From: Ornithinibacillus californiensis
GTDB lineage: Bacteria > Bacillota > Bacilli > Bacillales > Amphibacillaceae
Reading direction: 5' to 3'
NCBI RefSeq assembly: GCF_001038485.1
Contig: NZ_LDUE01000005.1
Span: forward strand, 1-64,000
Length of the DNA: 64,000 nt
The position numbers and the translations under genes are program-made. Under the pieces are notes generated by a model, which did not search any database, was not told where the DNA came from, and saw only the letters and a list, made by a program, of their open reading frames with translations. Below, piece after piece: positions 60,674-64,000 of this stretch (positions within the stretch are counted from its first letter, which is position 1; each line of letters begins with the position of its first letter).

Positions 60674-61450
60674 ATGTCACAACAAAGCATTATTTTTTTC
60701 GATATAGACGGTACGCTATTGGATCATAACAAGGAGTTACCAGGCTCCACGAAAAAAGCGATACAAGAACTAAAAACAAAAGGTCACATCGTAGCTATAG
60801 CAACAGGTCGTGGACCTTTCATGTATCAACAGCTTCGTGAAGAATTAGGAATTGATACATATGTTAGCTATAACGGTCAGTATGTAGTAGTGGAGGGAGA
60901 AGAAATTTATGCGAATCCATTACAGTATGATGCGCTAAAAGAACTGACGGAAAAGGCTCTAGGTAATGACCATCCTGTTTTATATATGGATCCTGATGGG
61001 ATGAACGCAAATGTAGAAGAACATCCCGATATTATCGAGAGTATCAGTACACTTAAAGTAGGATTGCCTACGTACAATCCTACTTACTATGAAGATAATC
61101 TTATTTTCCAAACGTTATTATTTTGTACCAAAGAAGAAGAAAAACAATATATTGATGCTTTCCCGGAATTTGATTTTGTCCGTTGGCATCGTGTTAGTAC
61201 TGATGTGTTACCAAAGGGCGGCTCAAAAGCAAATGGAATTGAGCAAGTTATGAAGAGATTACAACTTCCTAAAGAAAATATATATGCTTTCGGTGATGGA
61301 TTAAATGATGTTGAAATGTTAACGAAAGTAACCAATAGTGTTGCAATGGGCAATGGAGAAGAAGAGGCCAAGGCAGCAGCTAAGTATGTAACAAAATCTG
61401 TTGATGAAGATGGGATCTTGCATGGATTGAAAATGGTAGGTTTGCTATAA
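60674..61450 (+). CDS. Cof-type HAD-IIB phosphatase
   Basis: 258 residues. Motif I IIFFDIDGTLLDHNKELP, motif II AIATGRGPF, Lys in LPKGGSKANGIEQVMKRL and motif IV AFGDGLNDVEMLTKVTNSVAMGNG define a Cof-like HAD of subclass IIB, close in outline to YkrA of B. subtilis. Such enzymes dephosphorylate sugar phosphates or FMN-like compounds. Monocistronic with its own terminator. Confidence 0.87.
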   Translation: MSQQSIIFFDIDGTLLDHNKELPGSTKKAIQELKTKGHIVAIATGRGPFMYQQLREELGIDTYVSYNGQYVVVEGEEIYANPLQYDALKELTEKALGNDHPVLYMDPDGMNANVEEHPDIIESISTLKVGLPTYNPTYYEDNLIFQTLLFCTKEEEKQYIDAFPEFDFVRWHRVSTDVLPKGGSKANGIEQVMKRLQLPKENIYAFGDGLNDVEMLTKVTNSVAMGNGEEEAKAAAKYVTKSVDEDGILHGLKMVGLL

Positions 61451-61457
61451 ATTGGGG

Positions 61458-61489
61458 TGCTGCTGTAAAAGTGTACAGCAGCATTTTTT
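61458..61489 (+). terminator. terminator
   Basis: TGCTGCTGTA (61458-61467) pairs with TACAGCAGCA (61474-61483), then T6. Confidence 0.92.
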
Positions 61490-61554
61490 GGTTACAGATA
61501 AAAGCTTGTCATGTTATCATTAAAGTAACGTTATTAATAAAGGAATGTCCAATT

Positions 61555-62172
61555 ATGAACTTTGTATCCATAGATTTTGAGACAGCAAATGAAAAGCGCC
61601 ATAGTCCATGTGCAGTAGGAATAGTAGTTGCAAATGAGACAGAAATCGTCGATGAGTATTATAGTTTAATAAACCCAGAAACATATTTTAACCCGTTTAA
61701 TATACGAGTACATGGGATTGTTGAGGATGATGTGTTGGATGCGATGACATTTTCCGAGATATGGCCAACATTAGAAAACTATTTGTCAGGTAATCTCGTT
61801 GTTGCTCATAATGCAAGTTTTGATATGAGTGTTATTCGTCAGACGCTGGACCGAGATAGACTATCTTACCCAGAGTTAGATTACTTATGTACTGCAAATA
61901 TAGCAAAAAGAGTATGGCCAAATATGCCTAATCATAAGTTGAATACATTAGCAACTCATCATGGCTTTTCACTAAATCACCACAATGCTCTAGAGGATGC
62001 ACGAGTAGCAGCACAAGTGATGCAAAAAGCTATTGAAACTTTTGATGTTGATTCGGTTGATTTGTTTCTGAATCAATGTAGTATCACCAAGGGTCGGATT
62101 TTTGAACGGGGCTATTATCCTCCTAAAGTAAAGCGAACAAAGACGAAAAAGCCTACAAGACTATATCTCTAA
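61555..62172 (+). CDS. DnaQ-like 3'-5' exonuclease
   Basis: 205 residues from ATG 61555 behind AAGGAA. DEDDh exonuclease motifs: FVSIDFETAN (Exo I), VAHNASFDMSVI (Exo II) and HHNALEDARVAAQV (Exo III, with His). Residues 1-165 are the catalytic domain, and a basic tail (PPKVKRTKTKKPTRLYL) follows. Resembles DNA polymerase III epsilon-like stand-alone exonucleases in Bacilli, lacking the BRCT found in some. Confidence 0.86.
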   Translation: MNFVSIDFETANEKRHSPCAVGIVVANETEIVDEYYSLINPETYFNPFNIRVHGIVEDDVLDAMTFSEIWPTLENYLSGNLVVAHNASFDMSVIRQTLDRDRLSYPELDYLCTANIAKRVWPNMPNHKLNTLATHHGFSLNHHNALEDARVAAQVMQKAIETFDVDSVDLFLNQCSITKGRIFERGYYPPKVKRTKTKKPTRLYL

Positions 62173-62175
62173 TTC

Positions 62176-62215
62176 AAAAGGAAGATATTACCTCAGAAGG
62201 GGTATCTTCCTTTTT
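62176..62215 (+). terminator. terminator
   Basis: AAAAGGAAGATA (62176-62187) pairs with TATCTTCCTTTT (62203-62214). Confidence 0.88.
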
Positions 62216-62321
62216 GCTATCTTATAATTCAATGTAAATAAACACTAATAGTTAGATATCGCGACACAAATAGTGTATCCTTTTTACTGTACATATTTTT
62301 GGTAAAACAGGAGGATTTTTC

Positions 62322-63314
62322 ATGAACAAGAAACGCTGGTTTGCGCTACTTGCCGCAGTCGTATTATTTGTCCTTTCATCAGGATTTCAACTCATGACGA
62401 GTGTTGCAAGTACTAACTTTGAGCAACTATTTGCTTTTCCAGAGAGCAAGTTTCAAGAAGAGGTCATCGAGGAAGGTGCTAATGGTAAAATAGTTGTTTT
62501 ACATTTAGATGGTGTAATTCAAGATACTGCTCCTAGTTCACTTCTAAATACAACTTCGTATAACCATAGAACATTTCTAGAAATGATAGAGGAAGCTGGT
62601 AGTGATCCTAGTGTAGATGGGATTATTCTACGAGTGAATACACCAGGTGGTGGTGTGGTAGAAAGTGCCGAAATCCACGATAAAATTATTGCAGTTCAAG
62701 AAGAATATGAAAAGCCTATATACGTATCAATGGGTAATACTGCTGCATCAGGTGGGTATTATATTTCTGCTCCGGCTGACAAAATCGTTGCTCACCCAGC
62801 TACACTAACCGGCTCGATTGGTGTTATTATGCAGGGGTATGATTTATCTGGCTTAGCGGATAATTTAGGCATTGAAGTCAACACAATCAAAAGTGGTGAG
62901 TACAAAGACATCATGTCTACTTTCCGTGAAATGACGGATGAAGAGCGTGAACTTCTTCAAACGATGATTGATGATATGTATGCTGAATTTGTCCAAGTTA
63001 TCGTAGATGGACGAGGAATGGCTGAAGGGAAAGTTCGCGAGCTAGCCGATGGCAGAGTTTATACTGGTAATCAGGCCAAAGAAAATGGACTAGTCGATGA
63101 GCTTGGTACATTAGAAGATACCATTGCTATGTTGAAAGAAGACTTAGAGTTAGCTAATGCCCAAGTAGTGAAATATAATAACTCCCTTGGATTTGAACAA
63201 TTTTTAGGGATGTCTGTCCAGAGTATATTTGGTAAAGACGATGAATTAGTGAATATGCTAGAGATTGTTCAGGAGTCCAATACACCTAGAGCAATGTATC
63301 TATATTCCAATTAA
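62322..63314 (+). CDS. sppA: signal peptide peptidase SppA
   Basis: 330 residues from ATG 62322 behind AGGAGG. N-terminal membrane anchor (8-24), then the S49 domain with nucleophile Ser143 (NTAASGGYY) and Lys195 (SGEYKD), four residues offset from Ser147/Lys199 of B. subtilis SppA. It degrades leftover signal peptides and takes part in lantibiotic resistance in Bacillus. The RDD gene follows by 12 bases as in B. subtilis. Confidence 0.94.
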   Translation: MNKKRWFALLAAVVLFVLSSGFQLMTSVASTNFEQLFAFPESKFQEEVIEEGANGKIVVLHLDGVIQDTAPSSLLNTTSYNHRTFLEMIEEAGSDPSVDGIILRVNTPGGGVVESAEIHDKIIAVQEEYEKPIYVSMGNTAASGGYYISAPADKIVAHPATLTGSIGVIMQGYDLSGLADNLGIEVNTIKSGEYKDIMSTFREMTDEERELLQTMIDDMYAEFVQVIVDGRGMAEGKVRELADGRVYTGNQAKENGLVDELGTLEDTIAMLKEDLELANAQVVKYNNSLGFEQFLGMSVQSIFGKDDELVNMLEIVQESNTPRAMYLYSN

Positions 63315-63326
63315 GGAGGGCCAAAT

Positions 63327-63794
63327 ATGAGTGAGACAAGTGTGGGTTATGAGAATGCTACCCCTGTTTCCGAACAGCGCTATGCCGGATTTTGGATGAG
63401 ATTTTGGGCATATGTGATTGATATTGTGGTTATCTCCAGTTTGAATGGTATTTTGCTTTCACCGTTCAAATTTGTGAATGATGGCATTGCGATAAGCGTT
63501 GGATTATGGACAGTTACAGGGATAGTAGGTTCGATTGTGTTTTTTGCTTACTTCTTATTGATGACCAAGTTCTTTGGGCAAACTTTAGGAAAAATGATCC
63601 TCGGCATTCGAGTCATTCGTGAAGATGAGCAACCACTAAGATGGAGCGACATACTGTTCAGAGAAGTGGTGGGCAGGTTTATTTATCGTGTATTTTCCTT
63701 TCTAATGCTTCTGTACATCGTCGTTGGGTTTACAGATCAGAAGCAAGGGTTACATGATATGTTTAGTAATACGAGGGTGGTATTTGATAAGTAA
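63327..63794 (+). CDS. yteJ: RDD family membrane protein YteJ
   Basis: 155 residues. RYAGFWMRFWAYVIDIVVISSLNGILL carries the R..A..ID pattern of RDD proteins, with three or four membrane helices and the conserved FGQTLGKMILGIRVIRED. Downstream of sppA with AAGGAGGG, matching the sppA-yteJ operon of B. subtilis, where YteJ modulates SppA activity. A hairpin terminator follows. Confidence 0.9.
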   Translation: MSETSVGYENATPVSEQRYAGFWMRFWAYVIDIVVISSLNGILLSPFKFVNDGIAISVGLWTVTGIVGSIVFFAYFLLMTKFFGQTLGKMILGIRVIREDEQPLRWSDILFREVVGRFIYRVFSFLMLLYIVVGFTDQKQGLHDMFSNTRVVFDK

Positions 63795-63850
63795 TACAGA
63801 GGTTATCTTAGAATCTTCTTTGTAGTGAAACATAATTAGTATAATGAATA

Positions 63851-63888
63851 GAATGTTGAATCTTGAATAGGATTTAGCATTCTTTTTT
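63851..63888 (+). terminator. terminator of sppA-yteJ
   Basis: GAATG-ttg-AATC pairs with GATT-tag-CATTC (internal loop), then T6. Confidence 0.75.
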
Positions 63889-63987
63889 ATATGAAGTCGT
63901 ATTCTTTATAGTGTATTAAGTCTATATAGTAATCCATAATCAGTTTGTTATAATAATTAAATGAACTATACAAGAAGGAGAGTCTTT

Positions 63988-64000
63988 ATGAATGTAAAAC
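63988..64000 (+). CDS. start of a gene cut by the window edge
   Basis: ATG 63988 lies seven bases after AAGGAG, with AT-rich sequence upstream that could hold a promoter (TTATAATAA near 63948). Only MNVK is visible, so no product can be named. Confidence 0.5.

Overview
The window comes from a low-GC, endospore-forming Bacillaceae. Supporting genes are the spore proteins SspP and CotD, a bacillithiol-dependent FosB, the sppA-yteJ pair, csaA, pdxK, and a guanine riboswitch in front of xpt-pbuX. Gene content and the two Bacillaceae-type intergenic repeats fit the Oceanobacillus/Virgibacillus/Ornithinibacillus group, but the genus is an inference. I see no rRNA, tRNA, transposase, phage or CRISPR-Cas gene.

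Layout. 1-262: tandem array of hairpin repeats with an exact 52-bp period. 0.3-2.3 kb: very small genes, including sspP and a DUF6199-type gene with an in-frame stop; two of them have a Shine-Dalgarno sequence that can pair with an upstream anti-SD. 2.3-4.3 kb: metallo-beta-lactamase-fold hydrolase, DUF4269 and a frameshifted grpB-family gene. 4.26-4.57 kb: large structured repeat, second copy at 60.34-60.58 kb. 4.6-7.7 kb: ABC exporter behind an ECF-type promoter, a TIMP-like secreted protein, cotD. 7.8-11.7 kb: ypsA, a GNAT-DUF1992 fusion, a lipoprotein, a DUF1906 protein.

11.8-19.8 kb: a dense run of small metabolite-processing genes (methyltransferase, three Nudix hydrolases, nucleoside phosphorylase, HIT, GNATs, nucleotidyltransferase, VOC, PLC-like, AAA ATPase) that looks like an accessory repair/detoxification region. 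20-29.7 kb: MFS pump with divergent TetR and twin operators; GNATs; SDR-fosB-methyltransferase; PadR-HAAS; an ArsR-SRPBCC-PDZ autoregulated operon. 29.9-36.7 kb: two-component system followed by two tandem subtilases, one with a C-terminal SLH-like region and one without.

36.7-39.1 kb: FAD oxidoreductase plus an ECF41 sigma factor, preceded by a near-perfect ECF41 promoter. 39.1-41.2 kb: purine salvage under the riboswitch. 41.4-49.5 kb: pdxK, csaA, HEPN-like/CBS protein, NRDE, second MFS pump, S66 peptidase, SDR. 49.60-49.76 kb: eight ATCAAC(C/T) motifs at 20-21-bp spacing. 49.8-56.4 kb: nitroreductase, HAD, a serA/aminotransferase operon, ribokinase, HD hydrolase. 56.7-60.3 kb: a 1151-residue polytopic membrane protein. 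60.6-64 kb: HAD, exonuclease, sppA-yteJ, and the first codons of another gene.

All functions are assigned from sequence motifs by eye; no database search was run. Where two start codons were possible I chose the one best spaced from a Shine-Dalgarno sequence.
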